Positions 1-6,956 of a DNA stretch of 9,255 nt are shown piece after piece. The stretch lies in contig QNAG01000102.1 of the NCBI GenBank assembly GCA_003641415.1, forward strand, positions 1-9,255, written 5' to 3'. Each line of letters starts with the position of its first letter. The first letter of the stretch is position 1. The position numbers and the translations under genes are program-made. The notes beneath the pieces are model-generated. The model was not told the origin of the DNA and did not search any database. It saw nothing but the letters and a program-made list of their open reading frames with translations. Source of the stretch: Candidatus Zixiibacteriota bacterium (lineage in GTDB: Bacteria; Zixibacteria; MSB-5A5; GN15; FEB-12).

Positions 1-3000
1 ATTGATATTGAAGCGTTTGATATGGATGGTGACTCAATCCTGTTATCCCAGGTTGGTGGCCCGGGTGTTCTTACTCGATTGGATGCCAACACTTGGCAGC
101 AGTGTTTTGAGCCCGGACTCGAAGATTCGATTACGTATACTTTCTACTATTCAATGCATGATGATTGCGAGCCATACGGAACAATATTGCCGCCATCCGA
201 ACCTATGTGTATAACAGATTCTTTAAGAATTACCGTTATCTATTTTCAGCCTCCTTCCATTGCTTGTCCGGAGCCATTGGAGTTCTTTATCTGCGAACCG
301 GATACTTTCTGCTTTGAAGTCGAGGCTGAATCAGCAGTAGAGGGACCACTTATATTTAATATCTTATCTGGCAATGCTACCATAGAGGGAACAACAGTAT
401 GTATAGCAGCCGATAGCACGGCATCTTTTGAAGTAGTGGTTGAGGTGGTCGATATTTGCGACAATGCTGATACTTGCACTGTTCCGGTGTCTATAGTATC
501 TAACCAGCCTCCTTATGTAAATACTGCGGCTGATTTTGAAGTAACCGTTTGTGTTGCTGAGACAATCTGCTTTGATGCCTTTGTTGGTGATCCTGACCTT
601 AATCTGGATAGTGTCTCAGTTAACTATGGTTATTACGATTCTTTTACCGACCGTCTATGTTTTGACGCCGATAGTGCTGGAGTATATACATTGATAGTCA
701 CAGCAGTTGATTCGTGCGGAGAATCTGATTTCGACACGACCTTGGTTTCTGTAATTCGCCCGCCGGCACCGGAAGTATATCTCCCTGATGATTTCACCGT
801 CAATATGTGTGGTGAAGCCAAAATATGCATGGATGTGGAGGTAATAGCCGACAGCATTAGCGCAATGACTGCTTTCTATCCGGGCTATATTGATACGCTG
901 ACCGGCCAACTGTGCTTCTACCCCGATACCGCCGGAGTTTATACGCTTATTCTTGAAGTTATCGGCGAGTGCGCTGGTTTGGTAGCAAGGGACACGGTTG
1001 ATGTAACAGTGTTGTTCCCACCAGATCCGTTTATAAGTCTGGGTGATGACTTCGCGCGTGACCTGTGTGAGCCTGAAGAGATATGTGTCAATGTTTCCAC
1101 TATCGAGATTTATGAGACGCTCGAAGTTAGTTATGGCACGTTCAATCCAGGGACCGGACAGCTTTGCTTTATTCCCGATACATCTGGTATCTATACACTA
1201 ACAGCAACTGTGGTTGATTCGTGTGATATGAGTGCAGTCGATACAGTTCTTGTTACTGTTAATCTGAACAGTTCCCCTGTGATCTCACCAATGCCAGACA
1301 GTTCTCTGTATTTGTGCTATCCGCAGGAAATTTGTCTGGAAGTTACTGTTGATGATCCGGATGACGACATTGATACAATTTTCGTTAATCGCGGGACCTA
1401 TGTCGATGGGCATTTCTGCTTTGTCCCTTACGACAGCGGTACCTATGATATGATTATTACTGCCATCGATGAATGTGGTAATATAGTTGCCGATACGGCA
1501 CTGGTTACTATCACGACTGATATCGGCGTATCTCTGGAGTGTCCCAATGACACGACCGTGTTCACCTGCTCGCTGGTGGATACGTTCTGTTTCCCGATTG
1601 AAGGAATTCCTGAGGGCGCTCTCGTTGAGGTTTCGGGTATTGGAACTTGGTATGATTCACTAAACCAGACGATATGTTTCTGGTCTGAGTGCTCCAATGT
1701 AAATCATATTACAGTAACAGCTACCACGCCATGCGATAGCTATGAATGTTCCTTTTCGGTTACAATTCTATGTAATAGTGACCCTCTTGTGATTTTGCCA
1801 CCAGACACGATTATCTCCTCCTGCGAGGCAGAGGAAGTGTGTTTGCCGGTAGGTATCAGCGATCAGAATGGCAACCTTGCCAATGTGATTGTCTCCTATG
1901 GTGTTTATGATCCTTCTACAGGTCATATCTGCTTTATGCCTGACACTCAGGGCGTTTATATAATTTCAGTCACGGCAATTGATTCGTGTGAAGCTACAGA
2001 TACCGATGAAATAGTGGTTAACATCATTGGTAATAGTCCACCGGAAGTGAATATCAACATTCCCGATACGGTCTATAACCAGTGTGAACCGGAGGAGATT
2101 TGTCTGTCGGTGGGAATAACCGATATCAACGGTAATCTTGACACGGTTTACGCCACTGGTGGAATCTTCAATGCCCAGACCGGAGAGGTGTGTGTTATGC
2201 CTGATGGTTCAGGCGAGTTCTGCGGAACAGTGATAGCGATTGATGACTGCGGATTAGCTGACACAGCGGATTTCTGTGTGACAGTTGAGACCGGAGACTA
2301 TGTAAACATTGATTGCGACTTTTCTGAACCATATGTCTTTGATCTGTGCGATGCCCAGGAAGTCTGTGTTCCGCTGGTTGTGAGTGGTAATGGCTACACA
2401 ATTGAGATCAGTTACGGTCTTTGGGCAGATGACCAACTATGTTTCTTGGCGGACACCGCTGGTTCCTACAACATTACAGTTATTGGCACAGCCGAGTGCA
2501 ACTCCGATACCTGTATTGTTCCTGTGATTGTAACAATTGCTGAATCGGTTGATATAATCTGTCCTGGTGACACAACGATCCCGCTCTGTGGGGAAGACAC
2601 GGTCTGTTTCGAGTTCTCCGCCACTGGGGCGTACGATACAATCACAGCCAATAGTGGTGCTTGGGTTGATGGCATGACCGTTTGTGTGCCTGTCCATGAA
2701 CCGGGTTCCCAAACGATAAACCTTATCGCCTCAGGTGATTGCGGAGCTGACACCTGTGAATTTACCGTTGCGGCAACTTTCAATACGCCACCAACTATTT
2801 CGATTACTGAAATCGACCCTATTACCAGTTGCGAACTGACAGAAATCTGCATCCCTGTTTTGGCTAATGACATTGATGGTAATCTTATTGAAGTGTCAAG
2901 TCCCCAGGGTGAAGTTCACGGGGATACGCTTATCTGTTTCACTCCAGAGTACTTCGGGACTCATCAAGTTGTGGTAATTGCCACCGATGAATGCGGCGAG

Positions 3001-5331
3001 ACAGCTACAGACACGGTCGAGGTGATTATTCTGTTAGGTGGCGAGGCCACTATTATCTGTCCCGATCCGTTAGTTATTGATACTATATGTGGTCCGGATA
3101 CTCTCTGCCTCTCGGCGCCCGTATCACCATCAAGTGCTATTGTCACAGTGTCGCCAGTGGGTAGCTATAATCCAGCTACCGGACAGGTGTGCGTACCTCT
3201 TTTAGAGGGTGGCACAATTGACATAACGATGATAGCCGAGGCTCTATGCGGTATTGATACCTGCCAGTTTACCATTGAGGTTGTGTCTGCTGAACCAACT
3301 ACTATAAGCTGCCCGGGCACTATTGATACCCTCCTTTGTTTGGTTGAACCTCAGACTCTATGTTACCCTATATCGATTACCGGTACTGATGTAACGGTAA
3401 CAGTTGAACCTTTTGGTACCTTCGACGGTGAGAATATATGTTTGGATATCACCGAACCCGGCTCCTACAATATAGATGTAATTGCTGACGGTTACTGCGG
3501 CGTTGACACCTGCCATACGTCTATTGAGGTATCAGCCGATCAGGAACCTGTCCTGTCTTTGCCGTCATTCCAGACTTTCACTCGCTGTATTGATGATACA
3601 AATCTGATTTGTCTTGACGGCATCTACGCTACCGATGCAGAATCACCCGTCACTCTCACTATGACTTGTGGTGTGGGTGACTTCACTTTGATAGGGACCG
3701 ACAGCGGTGCTGTTTGCTTCCTTCCCGACAGCTTTGGCGTATATGAGTTCTGCTTTGAGGTTGTTGATGAATGCCATACGATTGATAGCTCTTTTCAGGT
3801 TGAAGTGATAGAGGAAGAGGGCTGTGATATCTGTATTGAGCTGTGGATGGAAACCGATAGCTGTACTGTGGTCGGGGTTAACCAGGAAGTGAAACTCTAT
3901 ATAGATTCTAAGGTAGCGATTGGTGGCTTTGATCTTCTTTTGTCTTACGATGCTTCTGTAATGACTTTCAACTCGACTTGGATTGAAGGAACTGAGATCG
4001 AAGGTTGGGAGTATTTCACACATCGTCTTGGCGATGGAAGCTGCGGCGAGAGTTGCCCATCTGGCTTGCTCCGGTTAATTGGTATAGCTGATATGAATAA
4101 TGGACCTTACCATCCTCCGGTTGAAACCCTATCACCAAATGGTTTGTTCATAATGATGGAATTCTATGTAGCCAATGATCAGAATCTTGGTGACCAGTTC
4201 CTACCAATTAATTTTGTCTGGTTCGACTGCGGAGACAATGCTTTCTCCGATCCAACCGGTAACGATATGTTTGTAGATATACGCATATTCAATCCTGAAG
4301 GTCTCCTGATATGGGATGAAGATGATGATATTGGCTCCCCTGAGTTAGGTCGTCCGTTTGGAGTTGGTACTCCTGATGACTGTATTCAACCCGAAGAAGG
4401 CAAACCAAGCCCGCTTCGCTGTGTTGTGTTTAATCACGGTGGTATCTGCGTGATTCATCCTGATTCTATTGATGAAAGAGGTGATATTAATCTCAATGGG
4501 GTACCGTACGAGATTGCGGATGCGGTCGTTTTCTCAAACTATTTCATCTACGGCTTAAGCGCTTTCACTGTAAGTGTAGCTGGTCAGATTGCTGCTTCAG
4601 ATGTTAACGCTGATGGTCTTACGCTTAGCGTTGCTGACCTTGTATACCTGATCCGTGTTATCATCGGGGATGCTTCCCCGGTACCGAAGGTAAAGCCTAT
4701 TGAGGACGGGATAGAGATATCTACTGAAGTTGCCAACGATATGATGACAGTTACAACTGATGCTGTTGCGGAAATTGGTGCGGCATATCTTGTCTTTGAC
4801 TTGTCAGAAGGCATGACCGTTGATGATGTTAGACTCGGCTTTGATGCTAATAACATGGATATCATGTGGGGTGTTGTAGACGGACAACTAAAGGTGCTGA
4901 TGTACAACATTGGAACAGACGCTGTTGAACCTGGCGAGCGGAATATTCTGGATATCCCAATTACTGGTACAGGAACAGCCAATTTGAGCCACGTGGAAGT
5001 TGTCGATTATCAGGGACGTCAGTATGCAATTGCTGCCAAGGCTGAGGTTATTCCGACCAGCTTTACCCTGAGACAGAACTACCCGAATCCGTTTAACCCA
5101 ACGACAACGATTAGTTTCGATCTGCCCCATGAGTCTGACTGGACCCTGCAAATATACAGTATCACCGGCAGTTTGGTGCGTGAATATAACGGCACTGCCG
5201 AAGCTGGAATGGTCAGCCTCGAATGGGATGGTATGTCTCGATCCGGTGATTTGGTTGCTTCGGGTATTTACTTCTATCGCCTGCAGGCCGGAAATTTCAA
5301 TGATACTAAGAAAATGATAATGCTTAAGTAA
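1..5331 (+). CDS. Giant secreted Cys-rich multi-repeat protein with cohesin-like, dockerin-like and C-terminal sorting domains (5' end missing)
   Basis: The reading frame is open from base 1 to the TAA at 5329-5331, so the gene starts upstream. The ATG at 22 is only the first internal Met and is not the start. The visible 1776 residues contain: a partial beta domain (1-249); fourteen modules of 80-95 residues (250-3822); a cohesin-like beta-sandwich (about 3823-4476); a dockerin-like segment (4477-4671); a second cohesin-like beta region (about 4672-5061); and a C-terminal sorting domain (5062-5328) with the NYPNPFNPTTTI signature. Such tails occur on proteins exported across the outer membrane by type IX-like systems and then processed or anchored. 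Inference: a long extracellular or surface stalk-like adhesin or scaffold. No catalytic motif is visible. The signal peptide would lie outside the window. Paired cysteines throughout fit folding in an oxidising compartment. It is followed at once by a strong terminator. Domain layout is firm; ligand and role are unknown. Confidence 0.93.
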   Translation: MDIEAFDMDGDSILLSQVGGPGVLTRLDANTWQQCFEPGLEDSITYTFYYSMHDDCEPYGTILPPSEPMCITDSLRITVIYFQPPSIACPEPLEFFICEPDTFCFEVEAESAVEGPLIFNILSGNATIEGTTVCIAADSTASFEVVVEVVDICDNADTCTVPVSIVSNQPPYVNTAADFEVTVCVAETICFDAFVGDPDLNLDSVSVNYGYYDSFTDRLCFDADSAGVYTLIVTAVDSCGESDFDTTLVSVIRPPAPEVYLPDDFTVNMCGEAKICMDVEVIADSISAMTAFYPGYIDTLTGQLCFYPDTAGVYTLILEVIGECAGLVARDTVDVTVLFPPDPFISLGDDFARDLCEPEEICVNVSTIEIYETLEVSYGTFNPGTGQLCFIPDTSGIYTLTATVVDSCDMSAVDTVLVTVNLNSSPVISPMPDSSLYLCYPQEICLEVTVDDPDDDIDTIFVNRGTYVDGHFCFVPYDSGTYDMIITAIDECGNIVADTALVTITTDIGVSLECPNDTTVFTCSLVDTFCFPIEGIPEGALVEVSGIGTWYDSLNQTICFWSECSNVNHITVTATTPCDSYECSFSVTILCNSDPLVILPPDTIISSCEAEEVCLPVGISDQNGNLANVIVSYGVYDPSTGHICFMPDTQGVYIISVTAIDSCEATDTDEIVVNIIGNSPPEVNINIPDTVYNQCEPEEICLSVGITDINGNLDTVYATGGIFNAQTGEVCVMPDGSGEFCGTVIAIDDCGLADTADFCVTVETGDYVNIDCDFSEPYVFDLCDAQEVCVPLVVSGNGYTIEISYGLWADDQLCFLADTAGSYNITVIGTAECNSDTCIVPVIVTIAESVDIICPGDTTIPLCGEDTVCFEFSATGAYDTITANSGAWVDGMTVCVPVHEPGSQTINLIASGDCGADTCEFTVAATFNTPPTISITEIDPITSCELTEICIPVLANDIDGNLIEVSSPQGEVHGDTLICFTPEYFGTHQVVVIATDECGETATDTVEVIILLGGEATIICPDPLVIDTICGPDTLCLSAPVSPSSAIVTVSPVGSYNPATGQVCVPLLEGGTIDITMIAEALCGIDTCQFTIEVVSAEPTTISCPGTIDTLLCLVEPQTLCYPISITGTDVTVTVEPFGTFDGENICLDITEPGSYNIDVIADGYCGVDTCHTSIEVSADQEPVLSLPSFQTFTRCIDDTNLICLDGIYATDAESPVTLTMTCGVGDFTLIGTDSGAVCFLPDSFGVYEFCFEVVDECHTIDSSFQVEVIEEEGCDICIELWMETDSCTVVGVNQEVKLYIDSKVAIGGFDLLLSYDASVMTFNSTWIEGTEIEGWEYFTHRLGDGSCGESCPSGLLRLIGIADMNNGPYHPPVETLSPNGLFIMMEFYVANDQNLGDQFLPINFVWFDCGDNAFSDPTGNDMFVDIRIFNPEGLLIWDEDDDIGSPELGRPFGVGTPDDCIQPEEGKPSPLRCVVFNHGGICVIHPDSIDERGDINLNGVPYEIADAVVFSNYFIYGLSAFTVSVAGQIAASDVNADGLTLSVADLVYLIRVIIGDASPVPKVKPIEDGIEISTEVANDMMTVTTDAVAEIGAAYLVFDLSEGMTVDDVRLGFDANNMDIMWGVVDGQLKVLMYNIGTDAVEPGERNILDIPITGTGTANLSHVEVVDYQGRQYAIAAKAEVIPTSFTLRQNYPNPFNPTTTISFDLPHESDWTLQIYSITGSLVREYNGTAEAGMVSLEWDGMSRSGDLVASGIYFYRLQAGNFNDTKKMIMLK
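250..3822 (+). repeat. Fourteen tandem Cys-rich beta-sandwich-like modules (protein-level repeat)
   Basis: By eye the modules start at 250, 508, 760, 1018, 1270, 1522, 1777, 2035, 2296, 2545, 2785, 3040, 3292 and 3538. Each follows one plan: often a Pro-Pro or CP opening, a strand ending in C-x5-C (as in CEPEEIC; x6 in module 6, x7 in modules 13 and 14), a middle strand like SYGxY or GxF, a third core Cys in a LCFxPDT-like strand, GxYxxxVxAxD, a fourth core Cys, and a closing strand such as DTVxVTV. The cysteine counts in order are 6,4,4,4,4,8,4,6,6,6,4,6,6,6. The plan resembles Ig-like, HYR or cadherin-like extracellular repeats, but I cannot assign a named family. DNA identity between modules is low apart from short shared stretches such as GATTCGTG, so the duplications look old rather than recent. 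Confidence 0.88.
3823..4476 (+). other. Cohesin-like beta-sandwich domain within the giant protein
   Basis: After the last repeat the protein changes style. It contains VAIGGFDLLLSYDASVMTF (about 3910-3970), which matches the typical cohesin pattern in which a GF-D-L-x-YD strand is followed by hydrophobic residues. Strands such as GLFIMMEFYV follow. Several cysteines remain, including a CDIC pair at the start and an SCGESC stretch. In classical systems a cohesin binds a dockerin of another protein. Here a dockerin-like segment follows in the same chain, which is common in non-cellulosomal bacteria where the pairing role is unproven. The assignment is by pattern only; the end of the domain near 4476 is approximate. 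Confidence 0.6.
4477..4671 (+). other. Dockerin-like segment with two calcium-loop motifs
   Basis: Two loop-plus-helix halves are visible. The first reads DINLNGVPYEIAD (4483-4521) followed by a hydrophobic helix. The second reads DVNADGLTLSVAD (4600-4638) followed by LVYLIRVIIG. Both have the D-x-N-x-(D/N)-G pattern of an EF-hand-type calcium loop. The closing Asp sits at position 13 rather than the classical 12. Known dockerins fold around two calcium ions and bind cohesins; whether this one does is inference. The segment sits between two cohesin-like beta regions. Confidence 0.7.
4672..5061 (+). other. Second cohesin-like beta domain between dockerin-like segment and sorting tail
   Basis: This stretch lacks cysteine, unlike the modules before it. 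It contains AAYLVFDLSEGMTVDDVRLG, later a VDGQLKVLMYNIG strand, and then EPGERNILDIPITGTG. Alternating hydrophobic strands and the LKVLMYN strand are typical of cohesin-like or other adhesive beta-sandwiches found just before the C-terminal tail in FCB-group secreted proteins. The family call is tentative. Confidence 0.4.
5062..5328 (+). other. C-terminal sorting domain (NYPNPFNP type, type IX secretion-like, FlgD-Ig-like fold)
   Basis: The last 89 residues begin FTLRQNYPNPFNPTTTISF and run through LQIYSITGSLVREY, a WDGMSRSGDLVASGIYFYR strand pair, and a lysine-containing end (KKMIMLK). This is the classic layout of the C-terminal tail that directs proteins through type IX-like secretion or attaches them to the surface in FCB-group and related candidate phyla. 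No type IX machinery gene is in the window, so the export route is inferred from the tail alone. Confidence 0.9.
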
Positions 5332-5354
5332 GTTATAATAAATTGCTTGTCTGC

Positions 5355-5392
5355 AACGTCTGGAAGCCATCTGGTTTCCAGACGTTTTTTTT
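5355..5392 (+). terminator. Intrinsic terminator after the giant protein gene
   Basis: The arms AACGTCTGGAA (5355-5365) and TTCCAGACGTT (5376-5386) are perfect complements. Pairing extends inward through one G-T wobble and two C-G pairs to an ATCT tetraloop, giving a stem of 14 pairs. The T run spans 5385-5392. It starts 23 nt after the stop codon and separates this gene from those downstream. Confidence 0.93.
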
Positions 5393-5543
5393 AGGGTTTC
5401 ACATTTCCTTTGTATTACTCGTACGATATACTGAGTGTCGAAGTGTTGCGATTGTAGTCCGAGCATGATAGATCAGTTTGCTAATTTATCCTGTGCATAA
5501 GGCACACCTTTCTTCAAATGTGTAACTGTTTTCTTTTTTCTGG

Positions 5544-5572
5544 TTGTTACTTGCATTAGAGCGTACTATATC
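5544..5572 (+). promoter_or_regulatory. Weak sigma-70-like promoter candidate for the M50 protease gene
   Basis: TTGTTA (5544-5549), a 17-nt spacer and TATATC (5567-5572) match the -35 and -10 consensus at 4 of 6 positions each. The rest of the non-coding stretch 5393-5611 is AT-rich. It holds an 8-bp palindrome TCGTACGA (5419-5426) and an isolated TATACT (5427-5432) without a good -35 box. I see no RNA gene or riboswitch there. A promoter is expected here because a strong terminator lies upstream, but the exact boxes are uncertain. Confidence 0.35.
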
Positions 5573-5594
5573 ATAATTAGGACTGATAGCGGTC

Positions 5595-5599
5595 AGGAG
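5595..5599 (+). promoter_or_regulatory. Shine-Dalgarno AGGAG for the M50 protease gene, long spacing
   Basis: AGGAG ends 12 nt before the ATG at 5612, longer than the usual 5-9 nt. Another ATG at 5602 lies only 2 nt after it but opens a six-codon frame (MIKNVW) that stops at 5622. An in-frame TGA at 5603-5605 rules out an earlier start for the protease frame. Confidence 0.55.
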
Positions 5600-5611
5600 T
5601 TATGATTAAGA

Positions 5612-6241
5612 ATGTTTGGTGAGGATTTTCTACAGCGTGCTATTATTGCTGCCCCGGCAATTCTGTTTGCACTGACAGTACATGAGTTTTTTCACGCTTG
5701 GACGGCGCTTCGATTTGGAGATACAACTGCGCGCGACCAAGGGCGTCTGACACTCAACCCGTTGGCTCATCTGGATATGATGGGAACGTTAATGATGTTC
5801 CTGTCGCAGTTTCGTTTTGGCTGGGCCAAGCCTGTGCCGGTAAATCCCAATAACCTTCGCGATCCCCGACGGGCTAATTTCTGGATATCTGCGGCGGGTC
5901 CGATCTCAAATCTGGGTTTGGCCTTTATCTTTGGTTCGTTACTGCGCTTTGTCTTATCGGTGGGTATAGATATTCCATTGGCAGTGCTAATGCTGTTGAA
6001 AATCTCCGTTATAATCAATGTGTCGTTGGCGTTTTTTAATCTGATTCCACTCTTTCCCCTTGATGGTTCCCACATGTTACAAAGCGTTCTTCCTCCGGAG
6101 CAGAGAGCCGCCCTTGACAAACTGCAACGTTTCTCGCCGATATTGCTCATGCTGCTCATCTTCTCCGGCATGACCTGGATGATACTCGGGCCGTTCATAT
6201 CGATGACCGTCTATCTGTTCTCCGGCATGAGGCTGGGTTAG
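5612..6241 (+). CDS. Site-2 protease family (M50) integral membrane zinc metalloprotease
   Basis: This 209-residue protein is mostly hydrophobic and carries the hallmarks of the M50/S2P family. The zinc-binding HEFFH lies at residues 24-28 in the first membrane segment. GRLTLNPLAHLD lies at about 44-55, the AAGP motif at 94-97, and NLIPLFPLDG at 143-152, where Asp151 is the expected third zinc ligand. All predicted catalytic residues are present. The length suits the short bacterial branch of the family, which has only the protease core and no PDZ or CBS domain. Such enzymes cut substrates inside the membrane; the substrate here cannot be told. The start is the only supported ATG in frame. 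The lipoprotein gene follows after 7 nt, so the two are probably co-transcribed. It is not RseP-like, since the PDZ domain is missing. Confidence 0.93.
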   Translation: MFGEDFLQRAIIAAPAILFALTVHEFFHAWTALRFGDTTARDQGRLTLNPLAHLDMMGTLMMFLSQFRFGWAKPVPVNPNNLRDPRRANFWISAAGPISNLGLAFIFGSLLRFVLSVGIDIPLAVLMLLKISVIINVSLAFFNLIPLFPLDGSHMLQSVLPPEQRAALDKLQRFSPILLMLLIFSGMTWMILGPFISMTVYLFSGMRLG

Positions 6242-6248
6242 GCGACGT

Positions 6249-6929
6249 ATGGAATGTCGATGTGTTGTATTGGTATTGCTGGCTCTGTTGTTCTGTCTGG
6301 GAGGATGTGGAATTGAGTATGGTAGGGGAGTAGCTGATGAGTCAGTTCCAATCGGAATGGAAGAGAAAATCAGGGCTGAAGCCTGGCTGTTTGACGCCCG
6401 TCTTTGGCAGAAAGGTAAACCGACCTCGTTTCGGCTGGAAATCTACAGAACTGATACTGTAACAGCTCTAAGTGGACGCGGTTATCTTGGCAAGGGGGCA
6501 ATGAAAGGTACGATCAAAGACGACAGTCTGTACATCTACTTCCCGAGATCCAATGAATACCTTTACGAGTCAGCCAGCTCACTGCTGGATGCTGTTAACT
6601 GCTCTGGTGGGCGGCCGTATGTGGATATGGTGGCTCTCCTAACACAGTTGCCGGATTCGCTTGACGACTTGGTAAATGTTCAGGTGACAGCCAGCTACAT
6701 AAATCCAGAGAAACCAAATTTCATTCTGTATTCACGAGGTTGTCCGTGGGAGCTAAGTCTGATATACGATCGTCGCAAAGTTGGGTGGAGGGTTAAGGAA
6801 TTCGAGTTCATATCGGGTGATGGCACTCGAATCAAGTCTCGCCGACGCACTTTCAAACCGAAGGCGATGGTTCCTTTGAAACGTTTCCATACCCCACGCG
6901 CCCCCAATGCAGTTCGCATAATGCCCTGA
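6249..6929 (+). CDS. Putative lipoprotein, possibly LolA/LolB-like fold; function unknown
   Basis: The 226-residue product starts with a short hydrophobic signal segment (MECRCVVLVLLALLFC) and a lipobox LGGC, with Cys20 as the predicted lipidated residue. The residue after it is Gly, not Asp, which under the E. coli rule favours the outer membrane. The following region (about 40-110) alternates polar and hydrophobic residues in beta-strand style, for example SFRLEIYRTDTV and DSLYIYFPRSNEYLYE. This recalls the LolA/LolB-like or DUF4292-like beta fold, but I cannot confirm the family. The last 30 or so residues are strongly basic (KSRRRTFKPKAM onward). It is 7 nt downstream of the M50 protease and is likely in the same transcript; the ribosome site is weak, so translational coupling is plausible. 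No terminator is visible after it. Lipoprotein call firm; family uncertain. Confidence 0.82.
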   Translation: MECRCVVLVLLALLFCLGGCGIEYGRGVADESVPIGMEEKIRAEAWLFDARLWQKGKPTSFRLEIYRTDTVTALSGRGYLGKGAMKGTIKDDSLYIYFPRSNEYLYESASSLLDAVNCSGGRPYVDMVALLTQLPDSLDDLVNVQVTASYINPEKPNFILYSRGCPWELSLIYDRRKVGWRVKEFEFISGDGTRIKSRRRTFKPKAMVPLKRFHTPRAPNAVRIMP

Positions 6930-6956
6930 AAGTCAAGGCGTTATACAGGTTGACTT
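6930..6956. repeat. Inverted repeat AAGTCAA-N13-TTGACTT overlapping a -35 box
   Basis: AAGTCAA (6930-6936) and TTGACTT (6950-6956) are perfect 7-bp inverted arms. The left arm begins directly after the lipoprotein stop codon, and the right arm contains the -35 hexamer of the exporter promoter. It has no T run, so it is not a normal terminator. It could be an operator or chance. Confidence 0.45.

Noticed and set aside
22..24. ATG at 22 as the start of the giant protein
   Set aside because: The frame is open to base 1, no signal peptide follows, and the sequence before it (IEAFDMDGD) continues a beta domain, so the gene begins upstream.
2466..2873. 135-codon open frame on the minus strand
   Set aside because: It is fully antisense to modules 10-11; the Val/Ser/Thr-rich composition is what the reverse complement of the repeat codons gives.
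250..3822. Repeats as a CRISPR array or recent DNA tandem duplication
   Set aside because: The periodicity is at protein level with module lengths of 240-285 bases and diverged DNA; there are no identical short repeats with spacers.
4888..5466. 192-codon open frame on the minus strand
   Set aside because: It lies antisense to the sorting tail and runs across the terminator. The protein shows no recognisable motif, while the + strand frame is clearly coding, so this is a shadow.
5492..5506. Small hairpin TGTGC-ATAAG-GCACA in the non-coding region
   Set aside because: Only 5 bp of stem with no T run and no conserved surroundings; chance is likely.
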